A DNA stretch of 64,000 bases from Candidatus Margulisiibacteriota bacterium (GTDB lineage Bacteria > Margulisbacteria > Riflemargulisbacteria > GWF2-39-127): assembly GCA_003242895.1 (NCBI GenBank), contig QKMY01000045.1, positions 186,001-250,000 on the forward strand. Direction: 5' to 3'. The notes under the pieces were generated by a model. The model was not told the DNA's origin, did no database searches, and saw nothing but the letters and a program-made list of their open reading frames with translations. The translations under genes and the position numbers were made by a program. This document shows positions 27,757-36,765 of the stretch, piece by piece; positions within the stretch are counted from its first letter, which is position 1; each line of letters starts with the position of its first letter.

Positions 27757-28302
27757 TTAATTCCCTTCACGTACCATGATCACTAATAACCTTAGTGATG
27801 CACGCACAGCAGCTAATCTGACTTCATCTCTCGAACCTTCAAAATGAAATTGCTTAACTACCGATTTGTCACCTACCACCAACGCCGTATACACGCTACC
27901 TGCCAGCCCAAAATTCGGAAATACGCCGGGTCCGGGACCGGCAACGCCAGTAACAGCGAGCCCTATTTCTGCCTGCAGTCTTTTTTTAATTCCTACCGCC
28001 ATTTCCATTGTTACTTCTTTACTTACAGCTCCAAACTCAGATATGGTTTTAGGGTTGACGCCTACAAGTAAATACTTTGTCTTAGCTTGATAGCAAACAA
28101 CACCTCCAAGAAAAAAACCAGAGCCGCCCGGTAATGCGGTAATCTCGGAGGAAATTAATCCTCCTGTCATCGATTCAGCAACTGCTAACGTAAGATTCTT
28201 ATCTTTGCATAAACCATGCAGCTGCTCGACAAGCTTTCGGATATCCTGATCTTCATATCCGTTTAATATGCTACCAAAACTACTACTACCCTTCATACGC
28301 AA
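27757..28302 (-). CDS. pncC: CinA C-terminal domain protein, nicotinamide-nucleotide amidase
   Basis: A 181-residue stand-alone version of the C-terminal CinA domain, which deamidates nicotinamide mononucleotide. Markers: LAVAESMTGGLISSEITALPGGSGFFLGGVVCYQ, split here as AESMTGGLIS, GGVVCYQAKTKYLLVG and FGAVSKEVTMEMA, then AVTGVAGPGPG. The stretch after GVAGP is longer than usual. The N-terminal CinA (MoCF-like) domain is absent. TTG 28302 or ATG 28296 is the start; both lie within pgsA (17-base overlap), so translation is coupled. Confidence 0.92.
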   Translation of the reverse strand: MRMKGSSSFGSILNGYEDQDIRKLVEQLHGLCKDKNLTLAVAESMTGGLISSEITALPGGSGFFLGGVVCYQAKTKYLLVGVNPKTISEFGAVSKEVTMEMAVGIKKRLQAEIGLAVTGVAGPGPGVFPNFGLAGSVYTALVVGDKSVVKQFHFEGSRDEVRLAAVRASLRLLVIMVREGN

Positions 28303-28807
28303 ATATTCTTATATTTTTCTTAAAATAATCAAATCCGGATAACACCGTTATTAAAACAGTCAGCCATAGAAAAATTACTGCGAAATCCAACCTTAAAAGC
28401 AAAATTATTACTGTAACCACTTGTGCAATTGTTTTATACTTTCCCCATCTCGAAGCATCAATCACAACACCTTCACCGGCAGCAATTAACCGAAGTCCGG
28501 TAACCGCAAATTCTCTCGCTATTATTATTATCACAGGAATGCTTTCCACTAATCGCATTTCTACCATGCATATCAGTACCGAAGTAATAAGCAACTTGTC
28601 TGCAAGTGGATCAAGGAATTTACCTAACGTCGTTATCTGTTTAAGGCGGCGTGCCAAGTATCCATCAATCACATCGGTAAGTGAGGTTATTACAAAAAGC
28701 AGTATGACAAAAAGGCGGCTATAAGTTGTATTCGTCGTTAGAAGCAAGTAGACGATTACCGGTGTGGCAAAAATACGGGCAAGTGTAATTTTACTTGCTA
28801 ATGTCAT
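28286..28807 (-). CDS. pgsA: CDP-diacylglycerol-glycerol-3-phosphate 3-phosphatidyltransferase
   Basis: Integral membrane enzyme making phosphatidylglycerol phosphate. It has 173 residues and several hydrophobic helices. The CDP-alcohol phosphotransferase signature D-x2-D-G-x2-A-R-x8-G-x3-D-x3-D is present as DVIDGYLARRLKQITTLG followed by KFLDPLADK. NKITLARI-type opening reads ASKITLARIFATPVIV. It overlaps rimO by 4 bases and pncC by 17, so the three are one operon. Confidence 0.96.
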   Translation of the reverse strand: MTLASKITLARIFATPVIVYLLLTTNTTYSRLFVILLFVITSLTDVIDGYLARRLKQITTLGKFLDPLADKLLITSVLICMVEMRLVESIPVIIIIAREFAVTGLRLIAAGEGVVIDASRWGKYKTIAQVVTVIILLLRLDFAVIFLWLTVLITVLSGFDYFKKNIRIFAYEG

Positions 28808-30117
28808 GCTACGAACTCTCCTTTTAGATTAATATCGGCAACGTCAACTATCTTTACTTTTTGAAAGACATCTAATGTCCCAATACTTTTTTGAACCAGA
28901 ATCACACCATCTACCTCTGGCGACTGACCATAATAACGTCCACTTACTGCATTATCCATAATAACTGTAAATTGCCTGCCAAGCAGTTCCTTGTTCTTTT
29001 CTTCTAAAACCCTGGTTTGTTCATTTAACAACGCTTGAATTCTTTCTTCTTTATCTTCTTCGCTTACCTGACCAGAAAATGCTGCAGCTTTTGTACCAGC
29101 CTCGCGTGAGTATTTAAAAAAACCGACTTTGTCTAATTTCACCTCTTTAACAAATGCCAATAAATCCAAGAATTCCTCTTCAGTTTCTCCCGGGAATCCA
29201 ACAATAAACGTCGATCTGATAACTATTCCCGGAATTTGCTCTCTTAACTTATTAATAAGTGCCAATAACTGCTTATTCGTACTCCGTCTATTCATCAAGC
29301 TCAAAATTCTGTCACTGCTATGTTGCATCGGGATATCAACATAATTACATATTTTTGGCTCGTTTTTTATTAACTCAATCAGCTCATCAGTTATATTATC
29401 CGGATAAAGATATAATAATCTCACCCATTCGATTCCATTAACTTTACAGATGTCCTTTAACAGACTTACCAAATTACCTTTTTTTAAATCTTTGCCATAA
29501 CCACCAATATCTTGAGCGATTAAACAAAGCTCCCGGATCCCTTCCGCTGCCAGTTCTGCTACCTCCTGGAGAATGTGCTTCGCCTGCCTGCTCCTATAAT
29601 TTCCTCTTAATTGAGGAATAATGCAATAACTACAGAAATTATCGCAGCCTTCCGCAATCTTAATATAGGTTGAAGCTGAAAGTGTACTTATTACTCTAGG
29701 AAATTTATATTCAATGGAACAAAATGTTTGATTTATAAAACTAATCTGAGTTTTGTTTTTCTTATATAAATCAAATAATAATTTTGTTAAATTTGGGATA
29801 TCATTAACCCCAATAATGCCATCTATCTCTGGCCAAAGAGAAAAAATAGCTTTTTTTTCCCTTTGCACATGACATCCCGCTAAAATAAGTTTTCTGGAAT
29901 TGTCACTTTTTTTCCAATGAATAAATTCTTCAACTACCTGTGTTGTTTCTTCCCTAGCATCACTAATAAACGTACACGTATTAATAACTACTAAATCAGC
30001 TTCATCTTTGTTATTCGTAATTTCAAAATCATTCTCAACAAGAATGCCAAGCATTATTTCTGAGTCAATTAAATTTTTTTGGCATCCTAGACTTACTAAC
30101 GCTATTTTTTTTGCCAT
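28804..30117 (-). CDS. rimO: Ribosomal protein S12 methylthiotransferase RimO
   Basis: Radical-SAM enzyme that methylthiolates an Asp of ribosomal protein S12. At 437 residues it is typical. The N-terminal UPF0004 domain begins VSLGCQKNLIDSEIM, with Cys residues for the auxiliary cluster (NTCTFISDA, LAGCHVQRE). The radical-SAM motif is CDNFCSYCIIP, and EGCDNFCSYC plus GNYRSR favours RimO over MiaB. A TRAM domain (about 370-437) ends the protein. There is no strong ribosome binding site at ATG 30117, which lies 6 bases after yajQ, so coupling is likely. Confidence 0.96.
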   Translation of the reverse strand: MAKKIALVSLGCQKNLIDSEIMLGILVENDFEITNNKDEADLVVINTCTFISDAREETTQVVEEFIHWKKSDNSRKLILAGCHVQREKKAIFSLWPEIDGIIGVNDIPNLTKLLFDLYKKNKTQISFINQTFCSIEYKFPRVISTLSASTYIKIAEGCDNFCSYCIIPQLRGNYRSRQAKHILQEVAELAAEGIRELCLIAQDIGGYGKDLKKGNLVSLLKDICKVNGIEWVRLLYLYPDNITDELIELIKNEPKICNYVDIPMQHSSDRILSLMNRRSTNKQLLALINKLREQIPGIVIRSTFIVGFPGETEEEFLDLLAFVKEVKLDKVGFFKYSREAGTKAAAFSGQVSEEDKEERIQALLNEQTRVLEEKNKELLGRQFTVIMDNAVSGRYYGQSPEVDGVILVQKSIGTLDVFQKVKIVDVADINLKGEFVA

Positions 30118-30123
30118 TCGCTA

Positions 30124-30615
30124 TTATCTATAATTTATAAACTGCAATTCAATATCTATATCCTGCTTCTTTAAATACGTAATTACAGCCTGCAAATCAT
30201 CCTTATTTTTTCCTATTACCCTTATCTGGTCACCTTGAATTTGTGAATTAACCTTAATGGCTGAGCTTTTGATCAACTTATTAACTTCTTTCGCTTTTTC
30301 TGAGGAAATACCATTTTTTAGCTTTATCTCTTGCTTTACATTTCCACCTAAAGAATGTTCGGTTTTTCCATAGTCAAGGAATCGTATACTTATCCCTCTT
30401 TTAACAAGCTTATTCTCAATTATCTCGCAGACATTCTTAAGCTTCATATCATCATCTGCAACTATCTTTAGAACTTCGCCTTCGCGAACAATCGAAGCTA
30501 TACTGCCTTTAAAATCAAACCGTTGACTTAACTCTTTCTGAGACTGACTTAGGGCATTATCAACCTCGGACAAATCAACCTGGGAAACTATATCAAAAGA
30601 GCTTTCTTTTGCCAT
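30124..30615 (-). CDS. YajQ family nucleotide-binding protein
   Basis: A 163-residue protein of the YajQ (DUF520) family, some members of which bind c-di-GMP. It opens ESSFDIVSQVDLSEVDNA and contains QRFDFKGSIASI, ENKLVKRGISIRFLDYG and NSQIQGDQIRVIGKNKDDLQ, all family marks. The length matches the family. GAGG lies 11 bases before ATG 30615. It is co-directional with rimO, 6 bases apart. Confidence 0.95.
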   Translation of the reverse strand: MAKESSFDIVSQVDLSEVDNALSQSQKELSQRFDFKGSIASIVREGEVLKIVADDDMKLKNVCEIIENKLVKRGISIRFLDYGKTEHSLGGNVKQEIKLKNGISSEKAKEVNKLIKSSAIKVNSQIQGDQIRVIGKNKDDLQAVITYLKKQDIDIELQFINYR

Positions 30616-30669
30616 AAATATAACTGCCTCTTTCCGAAGTATATCACTGATGAAATATAAAGTAAAACA

Positions 30670-31839
30670 TTAAATTTTAGCGTCGTTTCGCAATATTTCT
30701 GCTTTATCAGTTCTTTCCCAAGGCAAATCAAGATCCGGTCGACCGAAATGTCCATAAGCCGCAGTTTGCCGATAAATAGGTTTTCTCAAACCTAAGGTTT
30801 TTATTATACAAGCCGGTCTCAAATCAAAATGCTTCTCAATTAGATCCTGAATCTTGTCCTCTGGCATACGCCCTGATCCGAATGTATTAACGTGAATACT
30901 TACTGGTTTAGCTACCCCAATAGCATACGCTACCTGGACTTCACATTCATCAGCGATCCCTGCTGCTACAATGTTTTTTGCAACGTATCTGGTAGCATAA
31001 GCAGCACTTCGATCAACTTTCGTACAATCTTTTCCGGAAAAAGCTCCTCCGCCATGACGTGCCCAGCCACCATAGGTATCAACAATAATCTTTCTGCCAG
31101 TCAGACCACAATCACCTTGAGGACCACCAATAACAAATCTGCCGGTCGGGTTGACGAAAATCTCAACATCTTTGTCCATCAGAGCTGCCGGAATTACCTT
31201 CATAATAACATTCTCTATGATATCTTTTCGCAACACTTCGTGTGTTACATTCTCATCATGCTGGCTTGATACAACAACGTTCCTTACCGCGACAGGCTTT
31301 CTACCTTTGTACTCAACCGTAACTTGCGTTTTGCCATCTGCTCGCAAATATGGAAGAAGCCCATTTTTTCTCACTTCAGTTAATTTAATAGCTAATTTTT
31401 GTGCAAGAGAAATAGGTAGCGGCATAAGTTCTTCAGTCTGATTACATGCATACCCGAACATCATACCCTGATCGCCAGCGCCTTGTTCATCATACAGTCC
31501 ACAACCTTCCGTTACTCCTTGAGAAATATCGGGAGATTGCTTATCAATTGAAGTAAGGACCGCGCATGTCTTATAATCAAACCCTTGATCTGAGCTTGAA
31601 TAACCAATCTCTTTTACTGTTTTTCTTACAATTTCAGGGATATCAACTATAGCATTAGTTGTTATTTCCCCAGCAACGACAACCATCCCGGTTGTGACAA
31701 GCGATTCACAAGCAACTCTTCCATTTGGGTCCTGAGCCAGGATCGCATCAAGCACTGCATCAGAAATCTGATCACATATTTTATCCGGATGCCCTTCGGT
31801 GACTGACTCTGACGTAAATCTAAAACTTCTATCTGACAT
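30670..31839 (-). CDS. metK: S-adenosylmethionine synthetase
   Basis: Makes SAM from methionine and ATP. At 389 residues it is typical. Markers: [66 protein letters not shown] and [15 protein letters not shown] 31839 is chosen because GGAGGAGGAAG lies just upstream; an upstream in-frame start at 31899 would overlap the leader. It has its own promoter. I found no SAM riboswitch in the 165-base leader region. Confidence 0.99.
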   Translation of the reverse strand: MSDRSFRFTSESVTEGHPDKICDQISDAVLDAILAQDPNGRVACESLVTTGMVVVAGEITTNAIVDIPEIVRKTVKEIGYSSSDQGFDYKTCAVLTSIDKQSPDISQGVTEGCGLYDEQGAGDQGMMFGYACNQTEELMPLPISLAQKLAIKLTEVRKNGLLPYLRADGKTQVTVEYKGRKPVAVRNVVVSSQHDENVTHEVLRKDIIENVIMKVIPAALMDKDVEIFVNPTGRFVIGGPQGDCGLTGRKIIVDTYGGWARHGGGAFSGKDCTKVDRSAAYATRYVAKNIVAAGIADECEVQVAYAIGVAKPVSIHVNTFGSGRMPEDKIQDLIEKHFDLRPACIIKTLGLRKPIYRQTAAYGHFGRPDLDLPWERTDKAEILRNDAKI

Positions 31840-31903
31840 TCTTTCTTCCTCCTCCAGGATTGTATATTTTTTCAATAATAATAATTTTAGAACAAACAAG
31901 ATT

Positions 31904-31933
31904 AGTATAGCATAATCCCTTTTAGGGTGACAA
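31904..31933 (-). promoter_or_regulatory. Promoter of metK
   Basis: On the minus strand TTGTCA (31928-31933), an 18-base spacer ending in TGC, and TATACT (31904-31909) form a near-consensus promoter with an extended -10, about 65 bases before the metK start. Confidence 0.7.
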
Positions 31934-32006
31934 TTAGACGTATTTTCACGATTCTTAGCCTAATCAAGGGATTAAAATCAAATCATATAATTAAGGTGTG
32001 AGAAAA

Positions 32007-32942
32007 TTAATTATATTTGATAATATCTTTAACAAGCAATCTGGGAATGCTTTCCAAATATTCTTTTACCTGAAGGCTCATCTCTAATGATTGAAAGATA
32101 TGATATCCCACCTTCTTACTTTTTTTGGCCTCTTTTGGCTCTCCTTTAAAAAGAATAACGTCATCGAAAACAAATAGCTGAAAGTTGAACCCAGTGCCAG
32201 CCATATCGAGCCATACCGGTATCTTCCTTGAAGAAAGCGCTTGAGCTTCTTCCAGATTTTTCTCATTTTTTGTAAATAAATTCAAAATTGAATATGAACT
32301 CACAGAGTTCTGATCAAAAAGAATCTTCACAGGAACATTATTTATTTGTTTATTTTTTAACAGATTGTAGAATTTTTCTTTATCCTTCTTATTAAGGAAA
32401 TCCCCGTTATTTAATGCAATTACGATAGAACTTGTTGATTTAGCGGCCCCCGCGGTTAAATACTTAACGAAATACCTTTCATCAACAGAAGATAATAAAT
32501 CCTGTTTTTTGAAAAGAAAACTAAGGGCATGACCGTCGAGAAAATCTTGCTTGGTCCATGAATGACTCCCAATGATGATCTCACCATCAACGCAGATTTT
32601 TGTTTGCTGGAATTGTCCAAGGCATGAAACAATCTTGATTCCTGAACTACTAAGTTTCTTGGAGATATCTTGAGGCAGTGGGGCTTCGATAGCTACCTGA
32701 ACCCCTCTTTGCGCAGCCCTAGCCAGAGCGGTTAATACCTTCAAGACCGGATCAGACTTATTATTTTTATCTACCGATAATGCCGACACAGTTACACCGA
32801 CCTTTGTCGTAGATTGCTCGATTGCTTTAAGTAGGGCAGGATAATAAGATTGGTCAGCAAGCATCGTTATTGCATGTACCTGTGTAAATGATAGAATAAA
32901 AAAAATTACCGAAAGAGATCCAACGATTGTGTGTATTTTCAT
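32007..32942 (-). CDS. Exported phospholipase-D-like protein with degenerate HKD motifs
   Basis: A 311-residue protein with a signal peptide (IVGSLSVIFFILSFTQVHA). Two PLD-type half domains are visible: the first has AARAAQRGVQVAIEA-like strands then QTKICVDGEIIIGSHSWT, the second ends FQLFVFDDVILFKGEP. The PLD motif is H-x-K-x4-D-x6-G; here the His is Gln in the first motif (Q-T-K-x3-D), and both His and Lys are missing in the second. Hydrolase activity is therefore doubtful. Its ATG overlaps the metH stop by one base (TAATG), tying an exported protein to a cytoplasmic enzyme by translation. Its role is unknown. Confidence 0.65.
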   Translation of the reverse strand: MKIHTIVGSLSVIFFILSFTQVHAITMLADQSYYPALLKAIEQSTTKVGVTVSALSVDKNNKSDPVLKVLTALARAAQRGVQVAIEAPLPQDISKKLSSSGIKIVSCLGQFQQTKICVDGEIIIGSHSWTKQDFLDGHALSFLFKKQDLLSSVDERYFVKYLTAGAAKSTSSIVIALNNGDFLNKKDKEKFYNLLKNKQINNVPVKILFDQNSVSSYSILNLFTKNEKNLEEAQALSSRKIPVWLDMAGTGFNFQLFVFDDVILFKGEPKEAKKSKKVGYHIFQSLEMSLQVKEYLESIPRLLVKDIIKYN

Positions 32943-35425
32943 TATATTATTTCTACTAATCCTTTAGCAGTATCGACGGCTTCAATCGCATCACTCGAAT
33001 AGTATGCGCCGATTTTATCGGCATATGATTGAGTGACTACCGCACCTCCGATCATGACTTTAGCGCGTAATCCACCCTCAAGGCACTTCTTTATTACAAT
33101 TTCCATTTCCGGCATAGTCGTTGTTAACAAAGAACTCAAACAAATCAACTCTGCGTTATGTTCTTTCGCAGAAGCAATAATATCATCGCATTCGACATTC
33201 TTCCCCAGATCAATTACCTTAAATCCATTATTTTCAAGCATCATCGCGACAATATTTTTACCAATATCATGGATATCACCTTTGACGGTAGCAATAATAG
33301 CGGTGCCTTTATAGATAACAGCGTCTGTTTTCATAAACGACTTTAGATAAGCAAAAGCTTTTTTCATCGTCTCTGCACTAGCCATAACCTGGGGCAGAAA
33401 TACTCTCTGGGCTTTAAAATTAGCACCGACATACTCCATACCACCAAGCAATCCTTTTTCCATTATTTCCTGCGGAGTAAAGTCTTTTTTAGCTTTTTCC
33501 ACCATATCAATAATCGAATTGCTGTCGCCTTCGATAACTATCCTGGCAATATCGAACATAACCGGATATTCACGGAGTTTCCGGAGCTTTTGTTCCTCGA
33601 TATTGTTAGAATCATTATTTTTATCCTTTGGCACGCCGGAGATAGTCTCCTCCGCAACAAGAAACGTCTCATGGTTGGCTATGTAGTTGGCACAAATCCG
33701 ATCTCTATTTGTGATAACAGATGACGCGGCAATTAATGACCTGACAAAATGGTCCATGGGGTTAGCGATAATAGCATCCAACCCAGCTCCCAATGCCATC
33801 GCCATAAAGGTATGATTGATAAGCTTCCTTCGAGGAAGCCCATGGGATATATTGCTGATTCCCAGCGAGGTCTTAACCCCCAGTTCATTTTTTACCGTGG
33901 TTAACGCCTTGATCGTCTCCATGGCGTCCTGCTGGTTCGAACTGGCGGCAAGCACCAACGTATCGATGAAGATATCGTTTTTATTAATGCCATATTCCTG
34001 TGCTCGCTCAACAATCTTTCGAGCAATTCTTACTCGGTCTTCCGCTTTAGTGGGAATACCCTTCTCATCTAGCGTTAAACCAATAATGGCAGCACCGTAT
34101 TTCTTCGCTAACGGCAATACCGTTGTCAGGCTCTTTTCTTCACCGTTGACGGAATTAATAAGCGCTTTCCCAGGATACACGCGAAGTCCTTTTTCCAGAA
34201 CGAGATAGTTTGCGCTATCAAGGCATAAGGGAACATCAAAGTGCTTCGTAAGCATGAGTACTACCTGCTGCATTGCTTCAGCCTCGTTAATACCGGGATA
34301 TCCGACATTTACGTCGAGTAAGTCAGGAGCATTCTCAAGTTGTGCTTTTGCTTCTTTATAATAGAGCTCGGTTTTTTGAGATAAAAGATCCTCCGAAAGA
34401 TATTTTTTGGCAGTCGGGTTAAGCCTTTCACCAATAATAACGGGCAAGTGCTGATCAGATATCACTATTTTTTTGTTTCTTGAGGTGAGGACAGTCAGGT
34501 TCTTTATGGGTCCTTTTTTCTCAGTTCGATCAAAAAGCTTCGTAGCACTGATGACCTTTTTTACCTCAGAAATATGTTCCGGCGTGGTCCCGCAACACCC
34601 CCCAAGGATTGAAACACCAAAAGATACGAACGTCTCACTATAAGAAGAAAACTTCACAGGATCGAGATTGTAAACAGTCTTGTTGTCGATCATTTCCGGT
34701 AATCCGGCATTTGGCATCACAGATAGGATAGTGTTAAAGCCATTTTCTTCTTTTGCCTGATTATAAAGCTTGATTACCTGTACCATGCCATCCGGTCCCA
34801 TACCGCAATTAGTACCGATAACCTCAACTCCCATAGCAGCCAAGGTTACGAATACGAGATAGGGGTCAGAGCCGGTCATAGTATAGAGATTCTGATCATA
34901 GGTAACGCTACAGATAATCGGTAAGGTTGTATTGTCTCGTACTGCCAAAACTGCAGCTTTAAGTTCCGCTAAATCCCCCATTGTCTCAATAGAAACGATA
35001 TCGGCACCGCCATCCGCAAAAGCTCTTGCCTGGACAGAAAAACTCTCATAAACTTCTTCAAAACTGGTCGGTCCAACAGGTTCAAGTAACCTGCCACAAG
35101 GTCCTAATGAAGCTGCGACATAGTGATCAATACCGGCAGCTTCCCTTGCCAATACGACTGCAGACTTATTTAACTCATAAGCTCTATCGGACAACCCATA
35201 GTTTTTCAACTTAAGCGGAGACCCGCCAAAGGTATTTGTCTCGATAATATCTGCCCCGGCATCTAGATAAGCCTTGTGAACTTTTTTGATAATATCAGGA
35301 TGCGTGACATTCGCCGATTCAAAGCATGACCCCGAAGGAATGCCTGATTGAAGCAGCAACGTACCCATCGCTCCGTCAATTACCAGTAGGTTATTTTTTA
35401 ATACATCAAGTATAGGTTTTCTCAT
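32942..35425 (-). CDS. metH: Cobalamin-dependent methionine synthase without reactivation domain
   Basis: Transfers the methyl group from methyltetrahydrofolate to homocysteine through cobalamin. It has 827 residues. The homocysteine-binding domain (about 1-290) has the zinc-ligand pattern GTNCG and GGCCGTTPEHI. The pterin-binding domain (about 320-600) includes IIGERLNPT and LLDVNVGYPG. The cobalamin cap and B12 domain (about 630-827) have DIHDIGKNIVAMMLENNGF, with the cobalt-binding His, and VMIGGAVV. The C-terminal SAM-dependent reactivation domain of E. coli MetH is absent, as in some anaerobes and Thermotoga. AAGGA precedes ATG 35425. Confidence 0.96.
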   Translation of the reverse strand: MRKPILDVLKNNLLVIDGAMGTLLLQSGIPSGSCFESANVTHPDIIKKVHKAYLDAGADIIETNTFGGSPLKLKNYGLSDRAYELNKSAVVLAREAAGIDHYVAASLGPCGRLLEPVGPTSFEEVYESFSVQARAFADGGADIVSIETMGDLAELKAAVLAVRDNTTLPIICSVTYDQNLYTMTGSDPYLVFVTLAAMGVEVIGTNCGMGPDGMVQVIKLYNQAKEENGFNTILSVMPNAGLPEMIDNKTVYNLDPVKFSSYSETFVSFGVSILGGCCGTTPEHISEVKKVISATKLFDRTEKKGPIKNLTVLTSRNKKIVISDQHLPVIIGERLNPTAKKYLSEDLLSQKTELYYKEAKAQLENAPDLLDVNVGYPGINEAEAMQQVVLMLTKHFDVPLCLDSANYLVLEKGLRVYPGKALINSVNGEEKSLTTVLPLAKKYGAAIIGLTLDEKGIPTKAEDRVRIARKIVERAQEYGINKNDIFIDTLVLAASSNQQDAMETIKALTTVKNELGVKTSLGISNISHGLPRRKLINHTFMAMALGAGLDAIIANPMDHFVRSLIAASSVITNRDRICANYIANHETFLVAEETISGVPKDKNNDSNNIEEQKLRKLREYPVMFDIARIVIEGDSNSIIDMVEKAKKDFTPQEIMEKGLLGGMEYVGANFKAQRVFLPQVMASAETMKKAFAYLKSFMKTDAVIYKGTAIIATVKGDIHDIGKNIVAMMLENNGFKVIDLGKNVECDDIIASAKEHNAELICLSSLLTTTMPEMEIVIKKCLEGGLRAKVMIGGAVVTQSYADKIGAYYSSDAIEAVDTAKGLVEII

Positions 35426-35651
35426 TTTGATTCCTTTTTACTTCAATTAATAGAGCACCTGCAGCTTTGCTGCCATTGCATTATTATTTTTTCCCGGGTA
35501 GCAGGAATTTAAAATGTTAATCATCGCGACAATACGCGTTAATATAAATGATAGCTGAAAATTCACTGCTGAAAATGAAACGCGCAGCCCCCGAATATAA
35601 TTACCATAATTATTACAAATATACTTTATAATTTTAGGTTTAACAACTATT

Positions 35652-35679
35652 TTGTCTGGGAATAATGTTACTATACAAT
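35652..35679 (+). promoter_or_regulatory. Promoter of the small-gene cluster
   Basis: TTGTCT (35652-35657), a 16-base spacer and TACAAT (35674-35679), 36 bases before the GTG start at 35716. An ATG at 35665 lies inside this promoter, which argues against it being the start. Confidence 0.5.
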
Positions 35680-35715
35680 AAGAGCGTAAACATTAATGAA
35701 AAAGGGAGAAATACC

Positions 35716-36078
35716 GTGCTAGGCAATCAATTAACACAATCTTACTACAATTCAGGTTATTTTCCTCCATCACCAGAAGAAAACAAGGAAAAAAACTTTA
35801 AACATAAAAAATCTAAAATCATTCAATTTGCTGATCCCAATAAAACACTCCCTGACGGAAGCAAAGTTGTTTATGCAGAAAACGATGAAAAAATAACTCT
35901 CTATAAAAAAATCCCAGCCCAGCCAGGATTAGTTTACGTTTATTTACGCCATACTGGTGAGATTTATGTAAATGGCAAAAAGGGAGATATGGAAGATCAA
36001 CGAAAAATGTTACAAATAGGAAAATATCTTCTTGATAATGGCAGAGAATCTGATATGGTAACAATCACTCTAAGCTAG
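35716..36078 (+). CDS. Hypothetical protein, 120 residues
   Basis: I do not recognise this protein. GTG 35716 is chosen because GGGAG (35704-35708) lies just upstream. The first 35 residues are polar and probably disordered (Gln, Asn, Ser and Pro rich). The rest is a compact alpha/beta region: FADPNKTLPDGSKVVYAE, KITLYKKIPAQPGLVYVYLR, GEIYVNGKKGD and KMLQIGKYLLDNGRES. No signal peptide or membrane helix is present. It begins a three-gene cluster of small unknown proteins (spacings 12 and -14 bases) located before the PP2C-type regulator. Confidence 0.6.
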   Translation: MLGNQLTQSYYNSGYFPPSPEENKEKNFKHKKSKIIQFADPNKTLPDGSKVVYAENDEKITLYKKIPAQPGLVYVYLRHTGEIYVNGKKGDMEDQRKMLQIGKYLLDNGRESDMVTITLS

Positions 36079-36090
36079 GAGACCCTGAAA

Positions 36091-36432
36091 ATGTCACTTG
36101 AAGGAATTCAACAGCACTCGAATCAGCAATACGGCAATAATAACCTAAAAAAGGTATCAATCCCGAAAGAGCTTAAAATCCCCGGGACAGTTAGTGAGGT
36201 CCAAAAAGGTGGGCTCATAGCATTAGTAGCTACCGGATTAGCTGAAATCAAAAAAGACCTGGAGAAAAAACTCGACAACGCCAAGAAAAAGATCTCTTCA
36301 GAAGTACTCTCCATGCTTGGAATAGAAGGAGCCGAATCAGGAGAAGAACCCGGAGGGCTCGAGACAGTTAAAAGAGGCCTGCGAGAAGTCTGGAAAAACT
36401 TGCAAATGAAATTGAACAATGATGATAGATAA
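36091..36432 (+). CDS. Hypothetical helical protein, 113 residues
   Basis: Not recognised. AGGAG lies nine bases before ATG 36091. After about 40 disordered residues (rich in Gln and Asn) there is a helical, lysine-rich stretch GLAEIKKDLEKKLDNAKKKI and then EVLSMLGIEGAESGEEPGGL, a second helix and a polar tail. It looks like a small coiled-coil or adapter protein. It overlaps the next gene by 14 bases, so the two are probably made together. Confidence 0.55.
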   Translation: MSLEGIQQHSNQQYGNNNLKKVSIPKELKIPGTVSEVQKGGLIALVATGLAEIKKDLEKKLDNAKKKISSEVLSMLGIEGAESGEEPGGLETVKRGLREVWKNLQMKLNNDDR

Positions 36433-36607
36433 TCCTAACCCTATTACAAATTTTAAGCCTGAAGAAAATAATACCAGCATCATAATTTCTGCTAACGGTA
36501 TAGATGTTGAAATTGAAAGAGAAATCATTGAAGTTTTAGGGATTGATCCACGATTGATGAATATAGAAATCCACAGGATGAAAAAGGAAGAGATAAATAT
36601 AATGTAG
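36419..36607 (+). CDS. Hypothetical small protein, 62 residues
   Basis: Not recognised. ATG 36419 (or 36422) is inside the end of the previous gene and has no strong ribosome binding site. The first 18 residues are disordered; then SIIISANGIDVEIEREIIEV and LGIDPRLMNIEIHRMKKEEI suggest a beta-strand and helix. Translational coupling with the previous gene is the main argument that it is real. Confidence 0.45.
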   Translation: MMIDNPNPITNFKPEENNTSIIISANGIDVEIEREIIEVLGIDPRLMNIEIHRMKKEEINIM

Positions 36608-36717
36608 GAATGACAGCATCTGCAAATTGCTGCATCACGATTTTTCCGATATTTGATTTTTATCCAAGCATAATCTAGAATTAAATAAATATCTGGAAGA
36701 TTTTACCCCATATTTAT

Positions 36718-36745
36718 TTGAATAGCTAATTACAGTTTTTATACT
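36718..36745 (+). promoter_or_regulatory. Promoter of the PP2C/HATPase regulator
   Basis: TTGAAT (36718-36723), a 16-base spacer and TATACT (36740-36745). Transcription would begin around 36752, immediately before the AGGAGG at 36753-36758, giving a very short leader. Confidence 0.55.
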
Positions 36746-36765
36746 GCTATTAAGGAGGAAGAACT

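Noticed and set aside
31840-32006. SAM riboswitch upstream of metK
   Set aside because: The leader lacks the conserved core of SAM-I, SAM-II or SAM/SAH types, and a plain promoter explains the region.
35426-35651. SAM or cobalamin riboswitch upstream of metH
   Set aside because: Only a short GCAGC-AAA-GCTGC hairpin is visible; no cobalamin-box or SAM-box sequence was found.
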